DNA of 64,000 nt from Rhizobium sp. NFR07 (GTDB taxonomy: Bacteria; Pseudomonadota; Alphaproteobacteria; Rhizobiales; Rhizobiaceae): the NCBI RefSeq assembly GCF_900111905.1, contig NZ_FOKM01000004.1, positions 186,001 through 250,000 on the forward strand, given 5' to 3'. Each line of letters opens with the position of its first letter. Position 1 is the first letter of the stretch. A program made the position numbers and the translations under genes. Below the pieces are notes generated by a model. The model saw nothing but the letters and a program-made list of their open reading frames with translations, made no database searches and had not been told where the DNA came from. Of the stretch, positions 9,071 to 18,039 are shown one piece after another.

Positions 9071-9324
9071 GCATACTGCGTCTTTTCACACGATCGCGTT
9101 CGGCGCCTGCGGCGCGGGAACGCCTTCAGGTTCTGCTCGCCCATGAGCGTGCATCCGCCGGCTCCGATCTCGCAGCCATCCTGCGGGAAGAAATCCTCGC
9201 CGTCATCGCCAAGCACGTCGAACTCGACGGCGACCGCGTAACGGTGAAGCTCGATCGCGAAGCCGACGTCTCGATCCTTGAGATCGATGTCGAGATCCCG
9301 CTGGATGCCGCACGCGCGGCCTGA
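9067..9324 (+). CDS. minE: Cell division topological specificity factor MinE
   Basis: An 85-residue MinE of normal length. The N-terminal membrane-targeting and anti-MinCD segment ([20 protein letters not shown] then QVLLAHERA) is followed by the topological domain with [19 protein letters not shown] and the final strand [11 protein letters not shown]. It activates MinD ATPase and drives pole-to-pole oscillation so that septation is confined to midcell. Translationally coupled to minD by a 4-base overlap; a strong hairpin terminator follows 45 bases after its stop. Confidence 0.97.
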   Translation: MSILRLFTRSRSAPAARERLQVLLAHERASAGSDLAAILREEILAVIAKHVELDGDRVTVKLDREADVSILEIDVEIPLDAARAA

Positions 9325-9368
9325 TCGAGGCGCGGCGGATGACCGCCGCGACCACATCTGAATTGATG

Positions 9369-9402
9369 AAGGCGACCCGGACTTCCGTCCGGGTCGCCTT
9401 TT
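9369..9402 (+). terminator. Intrinsic terminator between minE and exoZ (probably bidirectional)
   Basis: Perfect 13-bp arms AAGGCGACCCGGA (9369-9381) and TCCGGGTCGCCTT (9388-9400) with a 6-base CTTCCG loop, ending in TTTT on the plus strand. It lies between the converging minE and exoZ genes. The inverted repeat can also fold in the exoZ transcript, although the T-run is poorer on that side. Confidence 0.9.
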
Positions 9403-9415
9403 GCGTTCCGTAGGA

Positions 9416-10429
9416 CTAGCGCGCCGGTTTGCGGATCGGGAAACGCCACAGCGCCGAGCGCTTGCCCCTCAGGAACATGTGGACGGGCCGTTCGAAGAAT
9501 TCATATCCGGCAATGCCGACCAGCGTGCCAAGTATTGTCGCCACGATGAGCAGCAGCGGCGGGGCAAGCGAGAGCGCAAGCCCGATCTGGACGACGACCG
9601 ATACGGCGAATGTGTGCCAGAGATAGATCGAGTAGGAACTGTCGCCAAGATAGGTCAGCGCTGGCATGGCGGGCAGTTTGCCCCTGGTCTCGATGCCAAG
9701 CGCGCCGAGCACGAGCATGAAGGCCAGAGGACCACAGGTCCACGCGTCGAATTCGAGCTTCATCACCTGGATCGTGGCAAAGCCGGCAATCGCGAGACAG
9801 ACCAGGACGAACCCGATGGGCGCAGCAGGCAGGCGGCCATGTTTCCAAAGCTTGGCCAGCGCCGCGCCGGCGACGAATTCAAGGATGATCGGCGCGGTAT
9901 AGAAGGCGAGCGTCTGGTTTTCCGGCTTGGCGACAATGCCGATCAGGGTGAGCAGGCCGAAGACGCCGGCTAGCGCCGCAAGCCTGACCGACGGCTTGAG
10001 GAACAGGACCAGGGCGAAGACGGCGTAGAAGAAGATCTCGTAGTTCAGCGTCCAGCCCTGGACGAGAACCGGCCAGAGATGATCGTTATTGGGAGAGGGC
10101 AGGGGAATGAAGAAGAATGATCCGAGCACATTCGCAGGATCGAGCTGAAGGTTCGGAAACAGTCCCACGATTGCGCCGATGACCATCACCGTCGTGGCGG
10201 CCCAGTAGGCCGGCGCGATGCGCTGCAGCCGATTGCGGAAGAAGCCCGCTGGAGTGTCCGGACGGCCGTCGCTGATCGCCATCATGATGAAGCCGCTGAC
10301 GACGAAGAAGACGTCGACGCCCGCTGCGCCGATGGTGAAATGCAGCCCGGTCCGTTCGCCGGCATGGAAGACCACCACGGCGAAAGCGGCCAGTGCCCTG
10401 AGGTACTGGATGGAAAAGAGCGTCTGCAT
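9416..10429 (-). CDS. exoZ: Succinoglycan acetyltransferase ExoZ (acyltransferase 3 family)
   Basis: A 337-residue integral membrane acyltransferase. The opening IQYLRALAAFAVVVFHAGER carries the family's Arg and catalytic-site His, followed by GAAGVDVFFVVSGFIM and RNRLQRIAPAYW near residue 90; about ten membrane helices are expected. ExoZ acetylates a glucose of the succinoglycan repeat unit while it is lipid-linked. It is last in the minus-strand run exoY-F-Q-Z, as in the classical cluster, with 11 bases to exoQ. Its stop is 13 bases from the shared terminator with minE. The family is broad, so the name rests on context plus similarity. Confidence 0.88.
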   Translation of the reverse strand: MQTLFSIQYLRALAAFAVVVFHAGERTGLHFTIGAAGVDVFFVVSGFIMMAISDGRPDTPAGFFRNRLQRIAPAYWAATTVMVIGAIVGLFPNLQLDPANVLGSFFFIPLPSPNNDHLWPVLVQGWTLNYEIFFYAVFALVLFLKPSVRLAALAGVFGLLTLIGIVAKPENQTLAFYTAPIILEFVAGAALAKLWKHGRLPAAPIGFVLVCLAIAGFATIQVMKLEFDAWTCGPLAFMLVLGALGIETRGKLPAMPALTYLGDSSYSIYLWHTFAVSVVVQIGLALSLAPPLLLIVATILGTLVGIAGYEFFERPVHMFLRGKRSALWRFPIRKPAR

Positions 10430-10440
10430 CTCGGGTGGCC

Positions 10441-11712
10441 TCAGCCTGTCTGCCTGCCGGTGCGTCCCGGCACGAATTGATCAAAGAAGACCCGGTTGGG
10501 TCTGCGTTGCGCCAGTGCCAGTCTGCCTGCCGCGAAATAGAAGAGGAACGAGCCCACATGATAGGGGTTCATGATGTCGATTTCGACGAAGGAACGGACG
10601 AGCAACAGGCAGGCAATGCCGAAAAACATCAATGATTCCGGTGTCCGCGCGATCACAAGGAGGCGCCGCAGATGCCCGATGATGATGGTCAGCAGAATGA
10701 AGACGAGCAGGACGGTCCCGATCACACCGGTCTCGACCATGGTCTCGATATAGGTGTTGTGGAAGTGGAAGCCGCTGCGGCCCGTGATCCCGAAGAAATC
10801 CCACAGACGTTCGGCCTCTGGGAAACCCTGCACCCAAAAGCCCTGATAGCCGATGCCTAGCATCGGATATTCGCTGGCGGCGAGCATGCCCTGCTGCCAG
10901 AGATAGGTGCGGCCGGTGAGGGTGGAATCCTTGCCGAATATGCCGAGGATCGCATCCATCGCGCCGAATTGCAGGGCGCCAACCACGGCCCCCAGACCAA
11001 GGATCAGGGCTGCTCCGAAGAAGGCGCGGCGATGCTTCGGCGACAGGAACATGAAGCCCTGCAGGCCGACGCATGCCGCGACGACCGCAACCGTGGTGAT
11101 CACGGACGTGGCCGACTGCGAGGCCAGAAGCGAGTAGGCTGAAAGAAGGCTGATGCCGCCGGCCGCAGGAAACCAGATGCCGCGCTCCCGAAAGAGCATG
11201 ACGGCGGCATAACAGAAGAAAACGCCAAGCGAAGCATAAAAGCCGAGCTGGTTCTTCGAAGAGAAGGCGCCGACGAAGCTGAACGTCCCGTCCATGGCGT
11301 CCGGCAGATAGATGCCGAACAACATCGAATAGACGAGCACCACGGCCGTTCCGGCAATCGCTCCGCGAACCAGCGTGCGCGTACTGATGGTGCGCATCGC
11401 AATGAGGGCGCAAACGATATGCGTCATGTACTGGATGGCCGTCCGCAGCGAGGTCCCGAAGGCCGGCGACCAGAAGGCGGAGATGAAGCAGAACAGCCCG
11501 AACCCGAAGATCCAGAGATATTTCAGATAATTGCCGAGCGCGCGCTTGTAGTCGACGAGAACCAGCAGGAACCAGACGCCGTAGTAGCCGAGGATCGAAA
11601 TCTGCCCGAACCTGTTCGAATAGGCGAACACGAAGAAGGACAACGCTACGGCGGCTATGCCGTAGAGTTCGTTCTTGGTCGGATCGATAAGGGTAGATTT
11701 CGCAATCTTCAC
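10441..11712 (-). CDS. exoQ: Succinoglycan polymerase ExoQ (Wzy/O-antigen ligase-like)
   Basis: A 423-residue polytopic membrane protein of the O-antigen ligase/polymerase family. It has about ten to twelve hydrophobic segments and a large periplasmic loop in the second half (about 270-325) with TGRTYLWQQGM, IGYQGFW and the FHFHNTYIETMVETGVIG motif; this Arg- and His-rich loop is typical of Wzy/WaaL catalysis. ExoQ joins octasaccharide repeats into high-molecular-weight succinoglycan. It lies between exoF (14 bases upstream) and exoZ (11 bases downstream) on the minus strand, the classical order. Confidence 0.92.
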   Translation of the reverse strand: MKIAKSTLIDPTKNELYGIAAVALSFFVFAYSNRFGQISILGYYGVWFLLVLVDYKRALGNYLKYLWIFGFGLFCFISAFWSPAFGTSLRTAIQYMTHIVCALIAMRTISTRTLVRGAIAGTAVVLVYSMLFGIYLPDAMDGTFSFVGAFSSKNQLGFYASLGVFFCYAAVMLFRERGIWFPAAGGISLLSAYSLLASQSATSVITTVAVVAACVGLQGFMFLSPKHRRAFFGAALILGLGAVVGALQFGAMDAILGIFGKDSTLTGRTYLWQQGMLAASEYPMLGIGYQGFWVQGFPEAERLWDFFGITGRSGFHFHNTYIETMVETGVIGTVLLVFILLTIIIGHLRRLLVIARTPESLMFFGIACLLLVRSFVEIDIMNPYHVGSFLFYFAAGRLALAQRRPNRVFFDQFVPGRTGRQTG

Positions 11713-11726
11713 GCGGGCTCCACCGT

Positions 11727-13043
11727 TTACTGCATCAGGAGTTCGGACGAGACCTTGATGACGTCGCCGGGGCGCAGTCGCGTGTTCTCATCGACGGTCA
11801 GCTGCTTCGGCCCGTCGCCTTCGTCGCGCACGACGACGTACTTGATCGTCGCGTCCTGATTGTTGGGATCGAGCTTGATCGCCTCGGCAGACTGGGCCAG
11901 GGCTTCCTGCATCAGCTGCCGGCTGGTCGAAAGTTCGAGACCGAGCTTTTCCAGAGACGCCTCGGTATCCTGCAGATCTTGAGTACGCTGGGCATCCCAG
12001 TCGTTGCGCAGGTTGATCTCGTCCTGGTTGGCCTTGTTGATATCCTGCTTGGCGCGGAGAGCGGCCGTGCTCGTGTCCAGCATGTTGGATTCGAGATCTG
12101 CTGCACGCTCTTCCGCCGATAGGCGCCGGCTGGAAGTTGCCAGACCCTGTTCGGTCAGCTTCGCCATTCTGTCGCGATCATCATTGACAAGCTTAAGCTG
12201 GCGATCCTGCGTCGTCGCCTTCTGAGCGAGCGACTGAACCTCGGTGTTCAGAAGATCCTTCAGGTCCGCGAGTGCCTTGAGCTGGAGCTCATAGCGCTGG
12301 CGCCTGGATTTCATCAGGGTGGCTTCACTGTCGATCAGCTGCTGAGCATTCGGCAGTTTTTTCAGCTCTTCGGGGATCTGCAGTTCGGTCGCGCCGGATA
12401 TTTCCGCCAAGAGGCGTGTATGGCGGGCGATCAGCCGACCCCGTTCGGTATCGCTGACATCCGCGTCACCACGGGCGCGGATGAAATCGCGGGCGAAACG
12501 CTGACCCGCGTCCGAACGACGCAGACCGCCTGCAAGACTGACCGCCTTCAGGACGGTGAGATTGGGAGAATAGGGATATTCGCCGGGTGTCTCGATATCT
12601 CCAGAAACGAAGACGGGACGGAACTGGGCAATTTCGACGGAGGCGGAGGGCAAATTGCGCAAGGCGAACTGGCTTTGAAGCTTCTCGCCGATCGCCTTGC
12701 CGACCTCGGCCGGCGTCTTGCCGGCGGCGTCAAGGTCGCCAATGAAGGGCATGGAGAGAGCTCCGGAAGGCCCGACCGTGTAGTCGCCGCTGACGACGTT
12801 CCAATCTCTGATGCTGCCATCGGCAGGCTGCCACTCGGCGACGCGGATACGCAGCTTGTCCATGACGCCCAGGCGATAGGCGTCGTCCTGAGCAGCTTCC
12901 TTGTTCGGAGCCGCCTCATTCTTGACCGCGTCGTTCTGAACGGCGTCTTGCGCCCATACGGGCGCGGTGGTGGACGACATGAACATGCCCGCCGCCATTA
13001 CAAGCGCCGGGAAGCCGGTGGGAAGGACCTTACGGATGCCCAT
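11727..13043 (-). CDS. exoF: Polysaccharide export protein ExoF (PES/SLBB)
   Basis: A 438-residue exported protein with a signal peptide (about 1-31, ending in APVWAQ). A polysaccharide export domain follows (about 54-160; YRLGVMDKLRIRVAEW, then YTVGPSGALSMPFIGD), then an SLBB-type segment (VFVSGDIETPGEYPY). A long alpha-helical coiled coil rich in Q/D/R/L (about 190-390) precedes a second beta-rich piece at the C-terminus (NTRLRPGDVIKVSSELL). ExoF is required for the first galactose-lipid step with ExoY and for export with ExoP in the periplasm. Second gene of the minus-strand exoY-F-Q-Z run. Confidence 0.94.
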   Translation of the reverse strand: MGIRKVLPTGFPALVMAAGMFMSSTTAPVWAQDAVQNDAVKNEAAPNKEAAQDDAYRLGVMDKLRIRVAEWQPADGSIRDWNVVSGDYTVGPSGALSMPFIGDLDAAGKTPAEVGKAIGEKLQSQFALRNLPSASVEIAQFRPVFVSGDIETPGEYPYSPNLTVLKAVSLAGGLRRSDAGQRFARDFIRARGDADVSDTERGRLIARHTRLLAEISGATELQIPEELKKLPNAQQLIDSEATLMKSRRQRYELQLKALADLKDLLNTEVQSLAQKATTQDRQLKLVNDDRDRMAKLTEQGLATSSRRLSAEERAADLESNMLDTSTAALRAKQDINKANQDEINLRNDWDAQRTQDLQDTEASLEKLGLELSTSRQLMQEALAQSAEAIKLDPNNQDATIKYVVVRDEGDGPKQLTVDENTRLRPGDVIKVSSELLMQ

Positions 13044-13132
13044 CAGATCTCCTGTATTTCTTTAGTTTGAAGGCACTACCAAGAGCGGTCGATGCAGCGT
13101 CCCGATTTCTCGCGGACGCTGCCCGGTGACGC

Positions 13133-13813
13133 TCAGTAGCTGCCGCGTGCCAGGCATACGGCGGGTATTGTCCGCAGAATGATGGCAACATCTTGCACAA
13201 GCGACCAGTTCTGGACGTAGTGCGTATCGAAAGCGATGCGGCTTTCATACGACACGTCGTTGCGGCCGCTGATCTGCCACAGGCCAGTCAGGCCAGGGCG
13301 GGTCTGCAGATAGAAGACTGCAGAGCTGTCATAGACCTTCAGTTCGTCGTCCACGACCGGGCGTGGTCCAACAACACTCATTTCACCGCGGACGATGTTG
13401 AGCAACTGAGGAAGTTCGTCGAGGCTGAGCTTGCGCAGCACGCGGCCGACCGCGGTGACGCGCGGATCGTCCTTGAGCTTGCGGGTGCGGCGCCACTCTT
13501 CGGCAGCCTCGGGGTTTTCCCTGAGGTGTTTGCGGAGAAGCTCATCACCGTTCACAGCCATGGTCCGGAACTTAAGGCACTTGAAGGTGCGCCCGCCGTG
13601 TCCGATGCGGCTGTGACCGTAGAATGCAGGCCCTTTATCCGAGAATTTCACCAGCGCCATAATCATCAAAAATATCGGGCTGAAAATAATCAGGGCCAGA
13701 CCGGCCGAAGCGATATCGAAACTTCTTTTTGCCAAACCGCCAATCGGGAGAGTGAAGGCGGAGTGATCTAGATTCGTAAGCGGCGTATCTGCCGAACGTG
13801 TCGCGGACTTCAT
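13133..13813 (-). CDS. exoY: Undecaprenyl-phosphate galactose phosphotransferase ExoY
   Basis: A 226-residue bacterial sugar transferase. One N-terminal hydrophobic segment (FDIASAGLALIIFSPIFLMI) is followed by the cytoplasmic catalytic domain with CLKFRTM, the conserved LSLDELPQLLNIVRGEMS and VGPRP motifs, and RPGLTGLWQISGRND near residue 175. It transfers galactose-1-phosphate from UDP-galactose to undecaprenyl phosphate, priming succinoglycan. Length and motif order match ExoY. First gene of the minus-strand run, with a 720-base regulatory region between it and the divergent exoX, its post-translational inhibitor. Confidence 0.96.
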   Translation of the reverse strand: MKSATRSADTPLTNLDHSAFTLPIGGLAKRSFDIASAGLALIIFSPIFLMIMALVKFSDKGPAFYGHSRIGHGGRTFKCLKFRTMAVNGDELLRKHLRENPEAAEEWRRTRKLKDDPRVTAVGRVLRKLSLDELPQLLNIVRGEMSVVGPRPVVDDELKVYDSSAVFYLQTRPGLTGLWQISGRNDVSYESRIAFDTHYVQNWSLVQDVAIILRTIPAVCLARGSY

Positions 13814-14534
13814 GGGGAGGACTCCACTTAGGTTTTGCGATAGTCGGTGCCTTTTCGGCGCATCAATGTGCAGCTATGGGATAATAATTCTGTGTTCGGA
13901 ATTTGATGCTAGTCAAAATTTTCTGACAGGACCTCCCGATGAGCCCCCATGGCGTCCAAGGACCCATCGGTAGCACACCCATTGGTAGTATATAAAAACA
14001 TAAAGACCTGCGAAAATACTACGAACGTCGTGTAAATTTGAATCGATCTCGAATGTAATAGGTAATCGAAACTTGATCTGATCGTATTACCTATCGCGGC
14101 AGGCGATCAAAGCGAGCGCCGCTTCTTGAGGGCCGGACCATAAGTAGCTTGCCCTTCGGACCAAAGGCCTAGGCCTGTTGCACTGCAATACAATGGTGCA
14201 ACGCAAAAGCGCATGATCGCGCTCAGTGACCTTTGTAACAAAAGTTGATCAGATAACGTGGCCGTGAAGCAGCCGCGAACGCTGGTTGGTTCCAAACCGC
14301 GGCAATTCGGGCTGAAATGTGGCAATAATGTGGTGAGATATATGTAGTAACTTAGTGTTGAATCGATTTGAGGCCGCTCATTTGCGGCTCTTTGCCGACC
14401 TTACCAAAGTTTCATGCGCGCAACGGCCCTGACGGGTCCGAGAGCCTTGAATCCTCTCCGTTTGGCCCATAAAGTACAGGCTTAGGAGAGGGCATTATAA
14501 ATTGTCAGTTTTCTAAGAAAATCCCTCGGGAGGA
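13814..14534. promoter_or_regulatory. exoY-exoX divergent regulatory region (721 bases, no gene seen)
   Basis: No convincing gene; the 72-codon minus-strand frame at 14107-14325 lacks a ribosome site and family features. Visible structure: tandem direct repeats CCCATCGGTAG (13963-13973) and CCCATTGGTAG (13978-13988); an inverted repeat ATAGGTAAT (14058-14066)/ATTACCTAT (14086-14094); the palindrome TTGCACTGCAA (14178-14188) nested in a wider dyad GTTGCAC (14177-14183)/GTGCAAC (14196-14202). The DNA is more AT-rich than its surroundings. Promoters for exoY and exoX must lie here. Binding proteins are not identified; MucR and ChvI are known exo regulators in relatives. Confidence 0.6.
14178..14188. 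promoter_or_regulatory. exo palindrome copy 1 (TTGCACTGCAA)
   Basis: An 11-base perfect palindrome of the form TTGCA-N-TGCAA, about 350 bases upstream of exoX and 365 from exoY. The same form recurs at 18222-18232 and, as the core TGCA-N-TGCA, at 22175-22187, each in an exo intergenic region. A half-matching copy (CCGCACTGCAA) is at 14854-14864 before exoU. Proposed regulator site; unverified. Confidence 0.4.
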
Positions 14535-14834
14535 ATGATGATGTACGCACCGCGCGTCTTTGTGAGCATGATGGCAGTTCTGATCGTGTTTGCAGTGGCG
14601 GCGTACCTCACGACCGGTTCCTTGCTGACCGCCCTCGGCGAAACGCTGCTCTGTGCGATTATACTTCAAGTCGGTTATTTCATCGGTGTCGTCTACCTTG
14701 TGCATCGCGAAAAAACCGGTGCCGGCAAGGATCGCCACCCCGACGCCCGTTCACCCCGGCAGGTTAACGATGACCTCGGACGCGATGAAATCCGGGCCGA
14801 TGCGGCTGCAAGGGTTCGTCTCCACGATCGGTGA
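14535..14834 (+). CDS. exoX: Exopolysaccharide production repressor ExoX
   Basis: A 99-residue small membrane protein. Residues about 4-57 form two hydrophobic helices (PRVFVSMMAVLIVFAVAAYL, then a second ending GVVYLVHREK), with a short basic/acidic cytoplasmic tail. Size, helix pattern and position divergent from exoY match ExoX, which lowers succinoglycan synthesis when in excess over ExoY, apparently at the inner membrane and post-transcriptionally. Three consecutive ATG codons (14535, 14538, 14541) follow a strong GGGAGGA site; spacing favours the second or third. Confidence 0.87.
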   Translation: MMMYAPRVFVSMMAVLIVFAVAAYLTTGSLLTALGETLLCAIILQVGYFIGVVYLVHREKTGAGKDRHPDARSPRQVNDDLGRDEIRADAAARVRLHDR

Positions 14835-14937
14835 TATACTTTAGCAGTTGCTGCCGCACTGCAAAATCTCGCCTCTTTCACATCGTCGCCATTTTCCTAA
14901 GTTTCATGGTCTGTAACGACAGACGATGGAGACGGGC

Positions 14938-15945
14938 ATGGCGGATAGCGCTACTCAGACGATCTGCGTGATCATCGCAGCAAAGAACGCATCCGACACG
15001 ATCGGTCTGGCGGTGGCATCCGCCTTGCGCGAGGATGCGGTGTCCGAGGTGGTCGTGGTCGATGATGGATCGAGCGACGCGACAGAAGCCGCGGCACGTG
15101 CCTTGGATGACGGCAGCAACCGGCTCAAGGTCATCTCCTTTGCGCAGAACCGCGGGCCGTCTGCGGCACGCAATGCGGCGATCGCGCAGTCGAGCGCGCC
15201 GCTCATCGCCATTCTCGATGCCGACGACTTCTTCTTCCCTGGCCGGTTCGCGCCGATGCTGGCCGAGACCGATTGGGATTTCATCGCCGACAATATCGCC
15301 TTTGTCGCGGATCCTACCGCACTTGCCGCCCCGCCGCGCTTCCAGTCGAGGGCGCGATCGATGTCCCTGGTGCAGTTCGTCGAGGGCAATATATCCAAGC
15401 GCGGCAAGCCGCGTGGCGAGACGGGCTTCCTGAAGCCGATCATGAGTCGCGCGTTTCTTGACCAGCATGGTCTGCGATATGACGAAGAACTCCGTCTCGG
15501 CGAGGATTATGATTTCTATGTCCGGGCACTTGCCAAGGGCGCGCGCTACAAGGTGATCGAGCATTGCGGTTATGGCGCCGTCGTGCGCGGCGATTCCCTC
15601 AGCAGCCGTCATCGCACCGAGGATCTGCGGCGTCTTTACGAGGCGGATAACGCCATCATGTCCCAGATGGCGCTTGCGCCGGATGCCAGGCACGTCATTA
15701 CGACGCACAGGGATCATATCCGCGCCCGCTACGAGCTGCGGGCTTTCCTCGATGTGAAGTCTCAGTCAGGCAAGGCGGCTGCGATCAGCCACATGCTGAA
15801 GCGGCCGGACGCTCTGCCGGCGGTGGTGTCGGGCATCGCCTTCGACAAATATGATGCCCTGCGACGGAAGAACAATTCGTCCGCGGCATCCCTGCCCGTC
15901 ACGCCCCGCTATCTTCTGTCCGGAATACCGGCTGCCGGCAAATAG
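14938..15945 (+). CDS. exoU: Succinoglycan glucosyltransferase ExoU (GT2)
   Basis: A 335-residue GT2 enzyme. The GT-A fold shows TICVIIAAKNASDTIGLAV, VVVDDGSSDATE near 40 and the metal-binding ILDADDFFFPGRF near 95; LRLGEDYDFYVRAL near 185 is the ED-containing catalytic segment. It adds the sixth sugar (beta-1,6 glucose) to the lipid-linked repeat. It resembles ExoO of this cluster in the C-terminal half, as expected for two beta-1,6 enzymes. I chose ATG 14938 (after GGAGACGGGC) over the in-frame ATG at 14926. Faces exoW tail to tail with a 37-base gap; in the classical cluster these genes are codirectional. Confidence 0.88.
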   Translation: MADSATQTICVIIAAKNASDTIGLAVASALREDAVSEVVVVDDGSSDATEAAARALDDGSNRLKVISFAQNRGPSAARNAAIAQSSAPLIAILDADDFFFPGRFAPMLAETDWDFIADNIAFVADPTALAAPPRFQSRARSMSLVQFVEGNISKRGKPRGETGFLKPIMSRAFLDQHGLRYDEELRLGEDYDFYVRALAKGARYKVIEHCGYGAVVRGDSLSSRHRTEDLRRLYEADNAIMSQMALAPDARHVITTHRDHIRARYELRAFLDVKSQSGKAAAISHMLKRPDALPAVVSGIAFDKYDALRRKNNSSAASLPVTPRYLLSGIPAAGK

Positions 15946-15982
15946 TCGGCCCCGCCGCTACAAGACGTGGCCGGGTTTTACC

Positions 15983-16951
15983 CTAGCGGGGACGGCGGTC
16001 GAGCTTGCCGGCGCCGAGGCGCATGGCGGCGCCCAGGATCGCGGGATCGCGCATGATCCAGCGTGCGAGCAGGCCGAACTCGGGCGCCTGCCGCCTCTTC
16101 AGCCGTCCAGCCTGGCTCCAGAGTGCCTGTCGTCGCGCGGTATTCTTGTAGGAGGCGATCGATGCGACATCTGCCGGGCGGCTGTGAAATCGCGTTTCCA
16201 GTGTGTCGAGCGCAACCCAGGTGTTGAACTGCTGCCGCAGGAACTCGGGCGAGCGGTTATCGATGCCGTGGAAGATGTTGACGCCCATGCCGCGCGCGGC
16301 ACCCGGCTCGTCGCATAGGATCGTGCGTGCGGATTTGAGGATGCAGTCTGCGAAGAACAATACGTCCTCCGCCGCCAGTCTCAGCGAAGGCTCGAACCTG
16401 ACGGTTTCAAATACCGGCCCGGCGATCACCATGCAGCTTAAGTGAAGGAAGGCCCAGTCCCTCAGCATCACGCTGGCGAGATCCGGGATTTCTATGACAA
16501 GAGGATCGCTTTCGAGCCGCTTGCCACCTTCCTTCTCTTCCAGCTTGGCGATGCCGAAGTGATAGTAGAATTCCTCGCTCGCCTGCATCGATGCCCAGTA
16601 ACATTGGGCGCCGAAGCGGGTCATGAAATCATGGGCATTCTTGAGGTGGTCTGGCAGCCACATGTCGTCCGAATCGAGCAGGGCGACGAATTGCGTTTCG
16701 CTCGGGACGTGGTCCAGTCCGGTATTGCGGGCAGCACCCGGGCCACCGTTCTTCTGGCGGATGACGCGGATCTTCGACATGCGCTCCGCACTCATGTCCT
16801 TCAACTCGACATCGGCTGGCAGTGGTGATTCATCATCGACAATAACGATGTCGAAATCCTGCAGGGTCTGCTCGAAGATCGAGTTCAGCGCCCGGGACAG
16901 GATGCCGGCCTCCTTCTGGTAGAAGGGGATGACCACAGTGAATGCCGCCAT
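15983..16951 (-). CDS. exoW: Succinoglycan glucosyltransferase ExoW (GT2)
   Basis: A 322-residue GT2 enzyme, opening with TVVIPFYQKEAGILSRALNS, then IVIVDDESPLPADVE near 35, GGPGAARNTGLDHV near 70 and the metal site LLDSDDMWLPDHL near 90. ExoW adds the seventh residue (beta-1,3 glucose) of the succinoglycan repeat. Length and the YQKE opening fit ExoW as I remember it; the strand is inverted relative to the classical exoU-V-W-T arrangement. It lies 62 bases from the accessory acyltransferase on the same strand and may be cotranscribed with it from the promoter region at 18040-18311. Confidence 0.8.
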   Translation of the reverse strand: MAAFTVVIPFYQKEAGILSRALNSIFEQTLQDFDIVIVDDESPLPADVELKDMSAERMSKIRVIRQKNGGPGAARNTGLDHVPSETQFVALLDSDDMWLPDHLKNAHDFMTRFGAQCYWASMQASEEFYYHFGIAKLEEKEGGKRLESDPLVIEIPDLASVMLRDWAFLHLSCMVIAGPVFETVRFEPSLRLAAEDVLFFADCILKSARTILCDEPGAARGMGVNIFHGIDNRSPEFLRQQFNTWVALDTLETRFHSRPADVASIASYKNTARRQALWSQAGRLKRRQAPEFGLLARWIMRDPAILGAAMRLGAGKLDRRPR

Positions 16952-17013
16952 GTTTCGTGGACCTTACCTATTCGAAGAATTGAAACTCACGCAGGGTCTG
17001 CCGCCTTGAATGC

Positions 17014-18039
17014 TCAGGCATTCGTCGGCGCAAACTGCACCTTGCGCGTTGGGGGTGCATAGAGAAAACCGGCTCCGCTCCGGTCCGCCACTGTCTTGAT
17101 CGCCAGCGATAGCCCGACTGCGATGATACACACGAAAGGCACAGCAAGATAACCGGCGGCGGGATTTTCGCCGATCGCCAGTGAAATCAGCGCTGCCAGC
17201 GCCGACACGATCATTACGTGGGTGACGTAGACGGGAAGCGTGTTCTGTCCGAAGTAGGAAAATGCCTGCCTGATGCGCTGTATTCGCGACATGAGCATCG
17301 CCGTCCCGCACAGCCAGGCAAGCCCTGCGACCGATGAGGCCATTGCCCATGCACCCTTGTCGATGGCCTGCAGTCGCCATCTCAGCACGTAAAGAGCGCT
17401 GAACGCCAGAAATCCGACGACCGCGGTCATGACCGGGCGGGCGGTGATCTTGTGGACGATCGCCTTGCCGTACCAGCAGCCGAACAGAAAGAAGGCGAAA
17501 TACTGCAGTAGATTGCGGTGGGTGAAGAGATCGATCTGCAGATGGTTGCCGAATGTCAGCAGCGAGACGATTGCGGCAACGCCGATGACCGCCGCATGGG
17601 AGAGTGACGATGCAGCCTTGGTCGCAACCATGTAGATTGCCAGAGCCCATATGAACCAGATGCCGGTGCTCGGCGCCCACCACATTTCGATCAGCTGATA
17701 GAGGTCGTTCCCTTCCGTCGGCAGCAGGCCGTTGACCTGGACGTAGCGGAAATAGAGCCAGCGTATCGTGCTCCACACGGCGAAGAGGTAGAGGAGCAAT
17801 CGAACCTTGCGATAGAGGAACTCGCGCCATGGCTTCTGGGTGGCCGATGCGGCGAGGAAGCCGGAAACGGTAAAGAAGAGCGGCATCCGGATGGGGGTCA
17901 TGACGTCGCTGATGCGGCTATAAAGGTCGGGCGCCAGATGATGGAGATTGAGATAGAGAAGGGTGTGGTAGATCACCACGAAGAAGATTGAGATACCCTT
18001 GGCAATATCCAGCCAATCGATGCGGGCTTTGGGCTGCAT
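17014..18039 (-). CDS. Accessory acyltransferase 3 family protein inside the exo cluster
   Basis: A 341-residue membrane acyltransferase. The start is set at 18039 because a strong GGAGGAA precedes it; the longer reading from 18120 has no such site. The N-terminus RIDWLDIAKGISIFFVVIYH resembles the fucose-4-O-acetylase/WcaF-like branch, with the catalytic-site His at the end of helix 1, followed by RMPLFFTVSGFLAAS and about nine more helices. The classical cluster has ExoZ (acetyl) and ExoH (succinyl) but no third acyltransferase, so this is an addition. It probably acylates a sugar of the lipid-linked repeat or of a variant side chain. Acyl group and target unknown. Confidence 0.85.
   Translation of the reverse strand: MQPKARIDWLDIAKGISIFFVVIYHTLLYLNLHHLAPDLYSRISDVMTPIRMPLFFTVSGFLAASATQKPWREFLYRKVRLLLYLFAVWSTIRWLYFRYVQVNGLLPTEGNDLYQLIEMWWAPSTGIWFIWALAIYMVATKAASSLSHAAVIGVAAIVSLLTFGNHLQIDLFTHRNLLQYFAFFLFGCWYGKAIVHKITARPVMTAVVGFLAFSALYVLRWRLQAIDKGAWAMASSVAGLAWLCGTAMLMSRIQRIRQAFSYFGQNTLPVYVTHVMIVSALAALISLAIGENPAAGYLAVPFVCIIAVGLSLAIKTVADRSGAGFLYAPPTRKVQFAPTNA

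Noticed and set aside
14107..14325. 72-codon minus-strand frame in the exoY-exoX gap
   Set aside because: No ribosome site, no hydrophobic or domain pattern, and it contains the regulatory palindrome.
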